Shown: positions 7,912-15,641 of the stretch, piece after piece
How positions within the stretch are numbered: position 1 is the stretch's first letter
Layout of the letters: every line of letters begins with the position of its first letter
Assembly: GCF_003429085.1 (NCBI RefSeq)
Contig: NZ_QVTC01000057.1
Coordinates: 1-36,037, forward strand
Length of the DNA: 36,037 nt
From: Bacillus sp. V59.32b
GTDB lineage: Bacteria; Bacillota; Bacilli; Bacillales; DSM-1321
Direction: 5' to 3'
Notes under the pieces: generated by a model
Told to the model about the DNA's origin: nothing
The model's input: only the letters and a program-made list of their open reading frames with translations
The model's database searches: none
Position numbers and translations under genes: made by a program

Positions 7912-8850
7912 ATGGAAAAAGGGATTATTCATTATGGAATTGGTGATTCAATAGATACATATATGTATATTAAAAGCAGTACAAAGGCTGTTGCCAGCAA
8001 CGGGAAGCCTTTCTTGACTTTAATTCTTTCTGATAAAACCGGAGAAATAGAAGCAAAGCTTTGGGATGTGTCAGAGGATGACGAAAGAAGCTTTGTGGGA
8101 GAAAGTGCTGTGAAGATTCAGGGAGAGATCCAGAATTATCGCGGCAGAAGCCAGTTGAAAATCCGGACGATTCGTCTTACTACTGAATTGGATTCTATCA
8201 ATATATCGGATTTGATCCAAACGGCACCATTAAGCCAGGAAGAAATGATGGAGAAAGTCACCCAATTTATTTTTGAAATGAGAAATCCGAATATACAACG
8301 AATTACGAGACATTTGCTGAAGAAATACCAAGACGATTTCCTGACCTTTCCGGCAGCAACGAAAAATCACCATGAGTTTTTCTCGGGCCTTGCCTATCAT
8401 GTCGTAAGTATGCTGGATTTGGCAAAAGCAATCGCTGATTTATATCCAAAGCTTGATAAGGATTTGCTTTATGCAGGCGTTATTCTTCATGACCTTGGAA
8501 AGGTTATGGAGTTATCAGGCCCTGTTTCAACCGTTTATACAGTAGAAGGCAATTTGATCGGGCATATTACGATCATGGTAAATGAAATTGGCAAAGCGGC
8601 AGATGAGCTTAGCATAAACGGCGAAGAAATCATGATTCTTCAGCATTTGGTCCTGTCCCATCACGGCAAGGCTGAATGGGGAAGCCCGAAGCCTCCGCTC
8701 GTAAGGGAAGCGGAAGTGCTTCACTATATTGATAACATTGACGCAAAGATCAATATGATGGACCGCGCCCTTGAGAAAGTGAAGCCGGGAGAGTTTACGG
8801 AGAGGGTATTTGCCCTGGAAAACCGGTCATTTTATAAACCGAAGTTTTAA
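7912..8850 (+). CDS. yhaM: 3'-5' exoribonuclease YhaM
   Basis: Exonuclease that trims RNA (and single-stranded DNA) from the 3' end, 312 residues, close to the 314 of B. subtilis YhaM. The N-terminal part (about 15-90) is an OB-fold nucleic-acid-binding domain ([16 protein letters not shown]). An HD hydrolase domain follows, with His163, the HD pair His193-Asp194 in VILHDLGKV, and His250-His251 in [12 protein letters not shown]. The ATG at 7912 has GGAGG with proper spacing; an in-frame ATG at 7879 lies inside the promoter and is rejected. The metal-dependent activity is known for the family; here it is inferred from intact motifs. Confidence 0.93.
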   Translation: MEKGIIHYGIGDSIDTYMYIKSSTKAVASNGKPFLTLILSDKTGEIEAKLWDVSEDDERSFVGESAVKIQGEIQNYRGRSQLKIRTIRLTTELDSINISDLIQTAPLSQEEMMEKVTQFIFEMRNPNIQRITRHLLKKYQDDFLTFPAATKNHHEFFSGLAYHVVSMLDLAKAIADLYPKLDKDLLYAGVILHDLGKVMELSGPVSTVYTVEGNLIGHITIMVNEIGKAADELSINGEEIMILQHLVLSHHGKAEWGSPKPPLVREAEVLHYIDNIDAKINMMDRALEKVKPGEFTERVFALENRSFYKPKF

Positions 8851-8954
8851 TGAAATATGCTTCTTCTCGAGTGAAAGAGAGGAGGCATATTTTTTTGATC
8901 CTGGCATATTCTTAAGTAATCATACGGGACAGACTTCCCGAAAGGAGAGAATTT

Positions 8955-9137
8955 ATGCCAATTTGGATTTGGGCGGTTTTGGCCGGAATAATCGTGAGCG
9001 CCGTCATGGCTGTTAGAACTGCGAGGCAGGAAAGAGAAGTGGAAGATGAGTTTATCGAACAAGAAGGACAAAAATATATCGAAAGAATGAAGGAAGAAAA
9101 GGAAAGGAAAAAGAATGACATGCAGCAAGGGGCTTAA
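8955..9137 (+). CDS. yhaL: Sporulation protein YhaL
   Basis: A 60-residue protein with one N-terminal membrane segment (IWIWAVLAGIIVSAVMAV) and a highly charged cytoplasmic tail rich in Glu, Lys and Arg (EDEFIEQEGQKYIERMKEE). This layout and the position between yhaM and prsA match the Spore_YhaL family of Bacilli. AAAGGAGAG precedes the ATG. Its molecular role is not established. It ends just before a bidirectional terminator shared with prsA. Confidence 0.82.
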   Translation: MPIWIWAVLAGIIVSAVMAVRTARQEREVEDEFIEQEGQKYIERMKEEKERKKNDMQQGA

Positions 9138-9157
9138 TACGCGGCCTAGCAAACGAA

Positions 9158-9190
9158 AAAAGGACTGCCGATAACCGGCAGTCCTTTTGC
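9158..9190. terminator. Bidirectional terminator between yhaL and prsA
   Basis: AAAAGGACTGCCG (9158-9170) and CGGCAGTCCTTTT (9176-9188) form a perfect 13-bp stem with a 5-base loop. A and T runs on both sides make it work for the convergent genes yhaL (+) and prsA (-). Confidence 0.88.
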
Positions 9191-9200
9191 TGAACATGGT

Positions 9201-10076
9201 TTATTGCTGTGGCGCAGCCTGTGGAGCAGCTTCCGCTTCAGGCTCCAATGCTTTATCTAAATCTTTATCCTTCACTTCGACATCAGCGCTCTTTAATTCT
9301 CTATCCATTGCTTTTTGAACTACCGCTTCATCAAGCTTGGCCATTTTCAGATCACGTTCAATTTCTTTTTTCATCTTTTCATATGACTCCAGTTCCTTTT
9401 TATCAAGAAGCTGGATAATATGATAACCATTTTCTGTTTTTACAGGACCGCTTATTTCATTCTTTTTCAAAGCATAAGTTGCCTCTTCAAATTCAGGAAC
9501 CATTTGGCCGCCTGCAAACCAGCCTAAATCGCCGCCTTTTTCAACAGATCCGGGATCCTGGGAGTATTCCTTGGCTAGGTCTTCGAATTTTTCACCTTTG
9601 TCCAGCTTTTGCTTTACTTCTTTTGCTGTTTTTTCATCTTTAACAAGGATGTGTCTCGCGTTAACTTCAGGCTTAAGCGTATCATAATGTTCTTTCATTT
9701 CTTTCTCTGTAACCTTCACGTCTTTGAGGGCAGCTTTCTCTTGAAGCACGCCGATTTTCATTGAACGTTTTAGAGCTTCTTCATCCTCATAGCCGGCTTG
9801 CATAAGGGCCATCTCGAATTGATCTCCCATTTGCGCTTTCAGATCCGCTACTCTTTCATCCAACTCTTCATCGGTTACCTTGTATTTTTCGGAAAGAACC
9901 TGTTCATACACAAGCTCTTGCAAAACTTGTTCTCCATGTCTTTCTTTCATTGCGTTATATAGCTCATCTTGCGTAATATCTCCAGCTTTTGTTTCAACAA
10001 CGGCTTCTCCTCCGCCGCAAGCAGTCAATCCAATTAACCCGGCTGTTACCGCGATCGATAATGCGAATTTCTTCAT
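9201..10076 (-). CDS. prsA: PrsA foldase, peptidyl-prolyl isomerase lipoprotein
   Basis: Membrane-anchored extracytoplasmic chaperone that helps secreted proteins fold after Sec export; 291 residues. Lipoprotein signal MKKFALSIAV..GLIGLTAC with lipobox LTAC and lipidated Cys20. The central parvulin domain spans about 139-227 (ARHILVKD ... GGDLGWF ... GPVKTENGYHIIQL), flanked by helical NC-domain sequence. The tail is Ala/Pro/Gln-rich. ATG 10076 has AGGAG 9 bases upstream; the in-frame TTG at 10085 abuts the ribosome binding site. It is monocistronic, between a bidirectional terminator and a divergent promoter region. A -10-like TATAGT lies at 10130-10135 on the minus strand. Confidence 0.95.
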   Translation of the reverse strand: MKKFALSIAVTAGLIGLTACGGGEAVVETKAGDITQDELYNAMKERHGEQVLQELVYEQVLSEKYKVTDEELDERVADLKAQMGDQFEMALMQAGYEDEEALKRSMKIGVLQEKAALKDVKVTEKEMKEHYDTLKPEVNARHILVKDEKTAKEVKQKLDKGEKFEDLAKEYSQDPGSVEKGGDLGWFAGGQMVPEFEEATYALKKNEISGPVKTENGYHIIQLLDKKELESYEKMKKEIERDLKMAKLDEAVVQKAMDRELKSADVEVKDKDLDKALEPEAEAAPQAAPQQ

Positions 10077-10275
10077 TAAAAACAACTCCTGTTTTTATAT
10101 TCGTGTTTGTTATTAAATCCACAAAACCTACTATAACATAAAACAGGCCCATTTAAAAAAATAATTATCGTGTATGATATTCGCGGATGAAATTTTTAAA
10201 AAATGGGTGAATGACCTACCCAAAGTCTGGGACTTTACATATGATGTAACGAAAATAATAAAGGAGGTATGTAAA

Positions 10276-10362
10276 ATGAGTGAAGGCTATAACAATGGCT
10301 TTGCTTTATTAGTGGTACTGTTCATTTTATTAATAATCGTGGGAGCGGCTTATTGCTGGTGA
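10276..10362 (+). CDS. YjcZ family tiny transmembrane sporulation protein (copy 1)
   Basis: A 28-residue peptide starting MSEGYNNGFALLVVLFILL. It has the short Gly/Asn/Tyr head, one membrane segment and aromatic end typical of the YjcZ family, many of whose members are made during sporulation. A consensus AAGGAGGT ends 7 bases before the ATG. The longer frame opening upstream at 10174 has no such signal. Its sequence is nearly the same as that of the next gene, so the two are a tandem duplication. Confidence 0.82.
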   Translation: MSEGYNNGFALLVVLFILLIIVGAAYCW

Positions 10363-10415
10363 ATAAATGCGCTTGAACGTTACGGAGTTTCTTTCTTTAG
10401 GAAGGAGGAAAAACA

Positions 10416-10499
10416 ATGTCCGGTGGATACAACGGCGGTTTCGCTTTGCTTGTAGTTCTTTTCATTCTCTTAGTCATCATTGGAGCTTCCTGGTTCTAA
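10416..10499 (+). CDS. YjcZ family tiny transmembrane sporulation protein (copy 2)
   Basis: A 27-residue peptide starting MSGGYNGGFALLVVLFILL, with core residues identical to copy 1. AAGGAGG lies 7 bases before the ATG. It is 53 bases after copy 1, on the same strand, and followed by a strong terminator, so the two form a small operon. The family is known mainly for expression in sporulating cells; function is unclear. Confidence 0.85.
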   Translation: MSGGYNGGFALLVVLFILLVIIGASWF

Positions 10500-10509
10500 T
10501 AGGGGCATC

Positions 10510-10542
10510 AAAAAAAGAAGCGCGGGCCGCGCTTCTTTTTTT
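10510..10542 (+). terminator. Terminator of the YjcZ-type operon
   Basis: GAAGCGCGG (10517-10525) and CCGCGCTTC (10527-10535) form a GC-rich stem flanked by A6 and T7. The symmetric A/T runs could also stop minus-strand transcription arriving from the gene at 10563. Confidence 0.85.
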
Positions 10543-10562
10543 GATTTTTATAAATCGTATTC

Positions 10563-10745
10563 CTATGTAAAGGATATCTCAATATAAGAAGATAATAGCA
10601 GGATTGTAATTAAGATATTAATTGTACGGAATACCTTTGGCTGCCGGTCTTCAGGAATTTCTTTTTGAAGACATAAAGTATTAGTCAGTCTATTTATGTT
10701 GTATAGAATGACGAATGAAAAAAGAATGAAAAAAATTGAAATCAC
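10563..10745 (-). CDS. Small two-pass membrane protein, unknown function
   Basis: About 60 residues from the chosen GTG at 10745, with two hydrophobic segments (ISIFFILFSFVILYNI near the N-terminus, INILITILLLSSYI near the C-terminus) joined by a polar loop with KEIPEDRQPK. On the minus strand an AGGAGG lies about 9 bases before this GTG. The in-frame ATG at 10769 would put that site inside the gene and has none of its own. No family recognised. It is convergent with the YjcZ-type pair and lies in the prsA-scoC interval, where B. subtilis also has small membrane genes. Confidence 0.6.
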   Translation of the reverse strand: MISIFFILFSFVILYNINRLTNTLCLQKEIPEDRQPKVFRTINILITILLLSSYIEISFT

Positions 10746-10839
10746 TTCCTGAATCCCTCCTGACGACATTCATGTATACTAACGATACCAAATATCGGTT
10801 AAAAAAGATAGAATAAAAGTTTGGATTTGTTTGGACAGT

Positions 10840-10862
10840 AAGAAAAGAAGCTGCCGACAGCT
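10840..10862 (-). terminator. Short terminator of the DUF3267-like gene
   Basis: Read on the minus strand, AGCTG-TCGG-CAGCT (10862-10849) is followed by TCTTTTCTT. The stem is short but has a stable tetraloop and a U-rich tail. Confidence 0.55.
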
Positions 10863-10869
10863 GGAGCGC

Positions 10870-11412
10870 TTAATCTCTTCTGATCAGGATTGCGTAGCCT
10901 TCCTCATTTTCTTCGATAAACGATCTGGCCGGTGAGCCGATGACGTTTTTAAGAGAAATGAAGTCTGAGACACAAAGTCCGGCATGCAGGGAAAGCAGGA
11001 TCGTAAAATAATGGGCATAATGTGTAAATACAACCGCACATAATAGCAAACTTATTGAAACGACCATAAAAGGCATTAATAGCACAAGTAAAAAAAACTG
11101 CTTTGAAATGAGGCTGTCCACTTTAACTTTACATACAGGTACGATTCCCCATTTATATTGGACCTCGGCTTTTAGTTTTTCACTATGCAAAGATAATGGT
11201 AAGTAATGCAATAACTTATGGACTGGGTATAAGGATAAAACGGAAATAGTGAATAATATGGAATAATCATCGTAAAAAACAGTTTCCTTAAACAGTACAC
11301 TAATGAATGTATAAAGTGAGACAAAGGAGATTAACATCGTTAACAATGATAATGCAAACATTTTCTGGTTTCCGTACTGTCTCGTTAAGTTGATGGACTT
11401 CCAGCAATTCAT
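10870..11412 (-). CDS. DUF3267-like membrane protein with altered zincin motif
   Basis: 180 residues, three to four membrane segments (about 18-42, 51-63, 103-128 and a weaker one near 133-150) and a charged C-terminus. Family layout matches the DUF3267 'putative zincin peptidase' proteins found between prsA and scoC in Bacilli. The place of the HExxH motif reads PVHKLLHYLP (His65-Lys66-x-x-His69), so the catalytic Glu is Lys. As seen, it should not be an active metallopeptidase. ATG 11412 has GGAGGG 13 bases upstream, longer than ideal, but there is no other in-frame start before an upstream stop. Confidence 0.72.
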   Translation of the reverse strand: MNCWKSINLTRQYGNQKMFALSLLTMLISFVSLYTFISVLFKETVFYDDYSILFTISVLSLYPVHKLLHYLPLSLHSEKLKAEVQYKWGIVPVCKVKVDSLISKQFFLLVLLMPFMVVSISLLLCAVVFTHYAHYFTILLSLHAGLCVSDFISLKNVIGSPARSFIEENEEGYAILIRRD

Positions 11413-11712
11413 AAGATGAAATCAGCCCTCCATAGGCGCCATATTCTTTGGAGATAAAATACCTACATACCATACGATGAATCAGAGAAAAAATCAATAG
11501 GAATTTTCCTTATTAGAAGGGGTTTGCAAAAATAAATAAGTGGTGAAGAAAAAAGGGGAAATTATGTAGATTTTATTAAGGGAATGTGAAAAGATGAACA
11601 ATTACTTGTAGCCGAGAAAGCGGAAAACGTTTATCCGCTTTATGGATTTATAGAAGCCTGGACCAAGGAGTATGATAATGCGTTCTAAGAAAATATCATC
11701 CTATGAAAAGGA
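11413..11712. other. Intergenic region between scoC and the DUF3267-like gene
   Basis: No intact gene. A plus-strand stretch at 11590-11688 is open for 32 codons and reads like a protein C-terminus (containing ENVYPLYGFIEAWTKEYD) but has no start codon or ribosome binding site. A weak minus-strand hairpin ATCCT/AGGAT (11698-11713) overlaps the scoC stop. Confidence 0.4.
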
Positions 11713-12291
11713 TTAAACAGGTTCAGTTTCTTTTTCTATCTTTTTTTTTAGAATCTTGCCATCTTCAACTGCAAATTGGTCATCAATATTCGAAAAAGAC
11801 CGTTCAAAGATTTCCATAAAATCTTCTCCGTATATATTCCTGATAACCGCCATCATTTCAATCATCTCAGGAAATTTTCCATAAAGGTCACGAAGGGGAA
11901 GAGCACCGGAGAAAACGGAGTTGTTAACTGGATCATATGTTTCCATCAAGCTGAGCAGGATGTTTTCCCCTTCCTCAGTAATTTCAATGTACGTATTTCT
12001 TTTGTCATTTTCTTTTTTTGAAAAAGCCAAAAGACCGCGTTCCTCTAATTTTTTCGAAAAATTAAACGCGGTGGAAACATGCATAACTCCAAATTTGGCA
12101 ACATCGGAGATAGAGGCCCCGTTTAAATGGTAAGCAATCCACAATATATGATGCTCATTGATATTTAAATCGAATGGTTTGATCCATTGCTGCCAATCTT
12201 TTTCAATGGTTTTCCACAAAGCTTTGCTCAATTGAGCAACTCTCTGGCTGAAAATCAATGCATCTTTGACAGAATAATTTTTCTCCTGCAT
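11713..12291 (-). CDS. scoC: Transition-state regulator ScoC (Hpr), MarR family
   Basis: DNA-binding repressor of protease, peptide transport and sporulation genes in B. subtilis; 192 residues here versus about 203. A winged helix-turn-helix occupies about residues 36-95 ([37 protein letters not shown]), flanked by helices for dimerisation. Near-identical stretches to Hpr make the assignment firm. On the minus strand GTAGGTGA lies 8 bases before ATG 12291; the in-frame GTG at 12303 overlaps that site and is less likely. The tail is Lys/Glu-rich and poorly conserved. yhaI, which sits upstream in B. subtilis, is absent. Confidence 0.94.
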   Translation of the reverse strand: MQEKNYSVKDALIFSQRVAQLSKALWKTIEKDWQQWIKPFDLNINEHHILWIAYHLNGASISDVAKFGVMHVSTAFNFSKKLEERGLLAFSKKENDKRNTYIEITEEGENILLSLMETYDPVNNSVFSGALPLRDLYGKFPEMIEMMAVIRNIYGEDFMEIFERSFSNIDDQFAVEDGKILKKKIEKETEPV

Positions 12292-12455
12292 GAACTGGCT
12301 CACCTACTTTTAAAAATTCTCTCTTTTATTATGACAATAAAGTAAAAATTAATAAAGATAAATTTGCGAAATTTTTAGAAATTTTAAGAAAGGTTCTATT
12401 TTTACATCTTTAGAAGGATGCTGGACTCGTGCGATTGTCTGTATGTAATAGAGTT

Positions 12456-12491
12456 CCGGGCAGTAACGAGCGAATCGGTCGGTCTGCCCGG
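12456..12491 (-). terminator. Hairpin downstream of yhaH
   Basis: CCGGGCAG (12456-12463) and CTGCCCGG (12484-12491) form an 8-bp GC-rich stem with a 20-base loop, 10 bases beyond the yhaH stop on the minus strand. There is no T run, so termination is uncertain. Confidence 0.4.
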
Positions 12492-12500
12492 ATGTTCAAC

Positions 12501-12884
12501 CTACTTGTCAGCAGGCTTGTTCATAATCGGAGACGCTGCAGCGGTTGTCTCCAGTTCGCCGATAGCTGTTTCAATATTACTGATTCTTTCGGTTAACTCC
12601 TGCTTATTAGGTTCTATCTCTTGCTTCCAATTTTGAATCAGAACCTTAACGTCAGCAATAAAGGTTTGAATTGAATCTTTACTTATATTCGTGGCCTCCA
12701 TTGTCTCATTCTTAATTTCCATTAGACGATCTTTCACTTCGATGAGTGTTGCCGCCATTTCTTCTTTTTGATCTTTGATTCTTGTTCTTAGCTGCTGTCC
12801 GGAAGAAGGTGTGGTAAGCATTGTTGCCACACTGGCGATAACTGTACCTGTAAGGAATCCCATCATAAACGCTTTTGCCTTCAT
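12501..12884 (-). CDS. yhaH: YtxH-like protein YhaH
   Basis: 127 residues. A short N-terminal hydrophobic segment with Gly-rich turns (FMMGFLTGTVIASVATMLTT) is followed by PSSG and a long amphipathic, coiled-coil-like stretch of Lys/Glu/Ile repeats. This is the YtxH/YhaH layout, whose members are often stress-induced. AGAGGTGA precedes the ATG with about 6 bases of spacing. It lies between scoC and trpP on the same strand, as in B. subtilis. The biochemical role is unknown. Confidence 0.82.
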   Translation of the reverse strand: MKAKAFMMGFLTGTVIASVATMLTTPSSGQQLRTRIKDQKEEMAATLIEVKDRLMEIKNETMEATNISKDSIQTFIADVKVLIQNWKQEIEPNKQELTERISNIETAIGELETTAAASPIMNKPADK

Positions 12885-12894
12885 TTCTAATCAC

Positions 12895-13225
12895 CTCTGG
12901 TTAAAGTTTTTTACTGCGTAGAGAGCGTTATAATTAATGTTTATGGATTTTTCGAAAAGCCCTTATTCCTTCAAGGACTATTTTTCTTAAAATACCATAT
13001 TTTTCATGAAGAGGGAAATAAATTATTCTTTATATCTTATATCACAAAAACTTTAATTTAAACGTCAACTCCAATTATTTAGTATTTAAAAATAATGAGT
13101 CTTATGTAGGGACTTTCATGTAAAAGTGAATGGGATTTAATAGCAGAAAGGGATGGAGCCAGGCTGGAAAATTCAGGGGAGTATATATAGAGACACCGGA
13201 AATTAATTTCCGGTGTCTCTATAGT
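12895..13225. other. Intergenic region upstream of yhaH
   Basis: AT-rich 331 bases without a credible gene. It should hold the yhaH promoter; several -10-like minus-strand hexamers occur near 13030-13045, but no -35/-10 pair is convincing. The trpP-proximal end is the long palindrome listed separately. Confidence 0.4.
13186..13223 (-). terminator. 38-base perfect palindrome after trpP
   Basis: Positions 13186-13223 are self-complementary throughout (TATAGAGACACCGGAAAT and its inverse, centred on AATT). It lies 2 bases beyond the trpP stop. It is the only termination candidate, although the following minus-strand sequence is TA-rich instead of a U run. Confidence 0.65.
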
Positions 13226-13750
13226 TTATTGAGCTTGTGCTGTAATATTTGATTTTTTAAAAATTTCTCTTACGATTGGATAAAGAATGACAATTATTAT
13301 CGTATTTACTGCTGCGGTCGGAAGTACAATCCCAACGAACAGGGCCATAAAGGGTCCGGGCAATTGAATAATCAAATATGCGGATCCAAGGAAGACAGCT
13401 CCTGAAATCAAAGTTCCGATTGCCGTTAACGCTCCGACGGTCACAGTTGATTTAGCATACCTTTTTAATGCCAGGAACATGAAGTAAAATACAAACGCAG
13501 TAACAAATTTATCTATGATATTAGGGATTAATCCGCCACCTGGGAAGGTGGAAGTCAGCCCTGATATGACCCCGCTCGCTACCGCAACGAGGAAAACATT
13601 TTTTTTCTCAGGAAACAGGACAATCGCTAAAAACATCATGGTCAGCATCATGTCGTATTTCATTCCTAGGCCTAAACCTGGAATAATCATGTGAAGTGCA
13701 GCTCCTATCCCCACCAAAAGGGATAGTGATACAAGTACTTTCGTATTCAT
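13226..13750 (-). CDS. trpP: Putative tryptophan transporter TrpP
   Basis: Small integral membrane protein of 174 residues with about five hydrophobic helices (VSLSLLVGIGAALHMIIPG, MMLTMMFLAIVLF, FVTAFVFYFMFLAL, and others), matching the TrpP (YhaG) family. In B. subtilis this gene is needed for tryptophan uptake and is repressed at translation by the tryptophan-activated RNA-binding protein TRAP. The leader here carries the same type of site over the ribosome binding site (separate entry). ATG 13750 follows AGGAGAG. The gene has its own promoter and is followed by a long palindrome, so it is probably monocistronic. Confidence 0.9.
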   Translation of the reverse strand: MNTKVLVSLSLLVGIGAALHMIIPGLGLGMKYDMMLTMMFLAIVLFPEKKNVFLVAVASGVISGLTSTFPGGGLIPNIIDKFVTAFVFYFMFLALKRYAKSTVTVGALTAIGTLISGAVFLGSAYLIIQLPGPFMALFVGIVLPTAAVNTIIIVILYPIVREIFKKSNITAQAQ

Positions 13751-13752
13751 TT

Positions 13753-13775
13753 CTCATCTCTCCTAATCTCAGCTC
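13753..13775 (-). promoter_or_regulatory. TRAP-type binding site in the trpP leader
   Basis: On the minus strand the leader contains GAG, GAG, UAG, GAG, GAG with exactly two bases between triplets (at 13775, 13770, 13765, 13760 and 13755, a strict 5-base period). The UAG-GA-GAG part is the ribosome binding site itself, two bases before the AUG of trpP. (G/U)AG repeats spaced by 2-3 bases are the known target of TRAP, so bound TRAP would block translation. Natural TRAP sites usually have more triplets; I see five. Confidence 0.75.
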
Positions 13776-13833
13776 ATATATATTTGGCTTCCCCAGCAGT
13801 GCACTCATTGCCTGATGCAGGAAGTTTGGAATC

Positions 13834-13862
13834 AGTATATCATGCCTTGTGATTTTTTTGAA
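13834..13862 (-). promoter_or_regulatory. SigA-type promoter for trpP
   Basis: On the minus strand, TTCAAA (13862-13857), a 17-bp spacer and TATACT (13839-13834). This gives a leader of roughly 75 bases that contains the TRAP-type triplets. Confidence 0.6.
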
Positions 13863-13891
13863 GAATTTTATCTTGATTCATCGGAAAAATT

Positions 13892-14992
13892 TTACTTCAC
13901 AACGGCAGCTGAATATGTTTCTTGGAATTTCTTCATGAAATCAGCAAGCTCCGCGCAGTGTGTTAGCGGTACGGCGTTATAAATCGAAGCGCGACAGCCG
14001 CCTACTGAACGGTGGCCATTTAAGCCGACAAACCCAGCAGCTTTTGCCTGATCCAGGAACAGCTTCGTAGCATTGTCATCCGGCAATGTGAAGGTCACAT
14101 TCATGTGTGAACGGCTGTCAGGGCGTGCATGTCCTTTATAAAAACCTTCACTGTTATCGATGGCGTCATATATGAGCTTCGCTTTTGCGGCATTCACTTC
14201 CTGAAGCTTTTCGACTCCGCCTTGTTCTTTCGCCCATTCCAACACAAGAGAAAGCAGGTAAATCGCCAGAGTAGGCGGTGTATTATACAGGGAATTATTT
14301 TTTATATAGGTTTCATACTGGAGCATGGTTGGCAAGTGAGTAAGGGAATTGCTGACCAGATCCTTGCGAATAATCACCACTGTGACTCCCGATGGACCAA
14401 GATTTTTTTGGGCACCTGCATAGATCAGTCCGAATTTGCTTACATCTATTTTTTTACTCAATATATCACTGGACATGTCAGCGATAAGGGCGACACCCTC
14501 TGATTTGGGATAATCTTTCCACTGGGTGCCGAAGATTGTATTATTCGTTGTTATATGCAAGTAAGCTGCATCAGACTCATAGTTAATTTCATCTGGAGTG
14601 GGAATGTACGTGTAATTCGCTTCTTTAGCAGATGCTGCAATCGCCGTGTTGCCGATCTTCTCAGCTTCTTTCAGGGCCTTTTCTGACCATGAGCCTGTTA
14701 GGACATAATATCCCTTTCTATCCGGCTGGAGTAAATTCATCGGCACCATGGAAAATTGCAGGCTGGCCCCTCCCTGCAAGAATAGAACTTCATAATCATC
14801 CGGTATCTCCATAAGCTCCTTCAAAAGGGCAATCGCTTTATTATGAATGTTTTCAAATGTGTCGCTCCGGTGGCTTAATTCCATTACGGACATCCCGGTT
14901 TCCTCGATATTCAGCCATTCATTCTGAGCTTTGTGTAAAACAGCTTCCGGCAGTGCAGCCGGGCCGGCATTAAAGTTTAGCGCGCGTTTCAA
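13892..14992 (-). CDS. serC: Phosphoserine aminotransferase SerC
   Basis: PLP enzyme converting 3-phosphohydroxypyruvate and glutamate to phosphoserine and 2-oxoglutarate, the second step of serine synthesis; cytoplasmic, 366 residues. Class V aminotransferase features: N-terminal NFNAGPAALPEAVL, substrate-binding HRS in MELSHRSDTF, and the PLP-binding Lys in YAGAQKNLGPSGV. A C-terminal GLNGHRSVGGCRAS motif completes the active site. I chose the TTG at 14992 because AAGGAGG ends 7 bases before it; the upstream ATG at 15019 would add nine residues unlike the family. No T-box or other riboswitch is visible upstream. Confidence 0.95.
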   Translation of the reverse strand: MKRALNFNAGPAALPEAVLHKAQNEWLNIEETGMSVMELSHRSDTFENIHNKAIALLKELMEIPDDYEVLFLQGGASLQFSMVPMNLLQPDRKGYYVLTGSWSEKALKEAEKIGNTAIAASAKEANYTYIPTPDEINYESDAAYLHITTNNTIFGTQWKDYPKSEGVALIADMSSDILSKKIDVSKFGLIYAGAQKNLGPSGVTVVIIRKDLVSNSLTHLPTMLQYETYIKNNSLYNTPPTLAIYLLSLVLEWAKEQGGVEKLQEVNAAKAKLIYDAIDNSEGFYKGHARPDSRSHMNVTFTLPDDNATKLFLDQAKAAGFVGLNGHRSVGGCRASIYNAVPLTHCAELADFMKKFQETYSAAVVK

Positions 14993-15106
14993 ATTGATTC
15001 CTCCTTCACAGTAATGCATTAAAGTGCGAAAATTTAATTCTAATAATAACAGAATTTTGGACTAAAATGGGGGATAATTTTGAATTTTCGTTAAAAGTTA
15101 ATGAAA

Positions 15107-15133
15107 GAACCAGGGCAGCCGTGTCCCTGGTTC
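15107..15133 (-). terminator. Terminator of hit
   Basis: GAACCAGGG (15107-15115) and CCCTGGTTC (15125-15133) form a perfect 9-bp stem with a 9-base loop. On the minus strand it is followed by TTTC and AT-rich sequence. Confidence 0.65.
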
Positions 15134-15150
15134 CTGATGGAGTATAAAGT

Positions 15151-15573
15151 TTATTTTAGCTGTTTCGAAATGGCAGCGGCCATCTTTTGCAGATCTTCGG
15201 CAGTATAGTCGCTTGCGTTCGTTTTCCATACGGCGCCGAAGCCGTCATTCTCCCCATGGCGCGGAATGAGGTGCATATGATAATGAAACACACTCTGGCC
15301 AGCAGCTTCGCCATTATTGTTCAAAACGTTTAACCCGATCGGATCAAATTCCTGTTTCAGGGCCCGTGCGATTTCAGGAACGGTCTCGAATAAATTCTTA
15401 GCGATTTCAGGAGTCAGTTCAAAGATGTTTTCTTTATGTACTTTAGGAATAACAAGCGTATGTCCCTTCGTCACTTGGCTAATATCAAGGAAGGCAAGAA
15501 CATGCTCGTTTTCAAAAACCTTCGCCGAAGGAATATCCCCGTTGACGATACTGCAGAAAATACATTCACTCAT
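15151..15573 (-). CDS. hit: HIT family nucleotide hydrolase/transferase Hit
   Basis: Histidine-triad protein of 140 residues. The N-terminal zinc-binding pair CIFC is followed by the conserved ENEHVLAFLDI and GHTLVIPKVH. The triad itself is HYHMHLIPRHG near residue 100, which performs nucleotidyl transfer or hydrolysis on nucleoside phosphoramidates. The exact substrate in Bacilli is not settled. ATG 15573 is preferred because the next residues (SECIFC) match the family start and AAAGGA lies upstream; ORF extension to 15591 adds six residues. Gene order serC-hit with ecsAB divergent is as in B. subtilis. Confidence 0.92.
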   Translation of the reverse strand: MSECIFCSIVNGDIPSAKVFENEHVLAFLDISQVTKGHTLVIPKVHKENIFELTPEIAKNLFETVPEIARALKQEFDPIGLNVLNNNGEAAGQSVFHYHMHLIPRHGENDGFGAVWKTNASDYTAEDLQKMAAAISKQLK

Positions 15574-15641
15574 GATAAACATCCTTTCCACCTGAGTATT
15601 TAATTTAGATGCTTATATCGTATCATATCTGCCAGTGTGGA

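Noticed and set aside
8810-9016. 68-codon plus-strand frame bridging yhaM and yhaL
   Set aside because: It overlaps the end of yhaM and start of yhaL in another frame and lacks a start signal; yhaL is the clear gene.
8955-9137. SigE or SigK promoter before yhaL
   Set aside because: CATAC-like and ATATT-like strings occur at 8906-8929, but the spacing (10 bases) does not fit the known consensus.
12418-12636. 72-codon plus-strand frame over the 3' half of yhaH
   Set aside because: Shadow of yhaH and its hairpin. No ribosome binding site.
14993-15106. T-box or other riboswitch upstream of serC
   Set aside because: No T-box sequence, specifier-like stem or terminator was visible in the short AT-rich leader.
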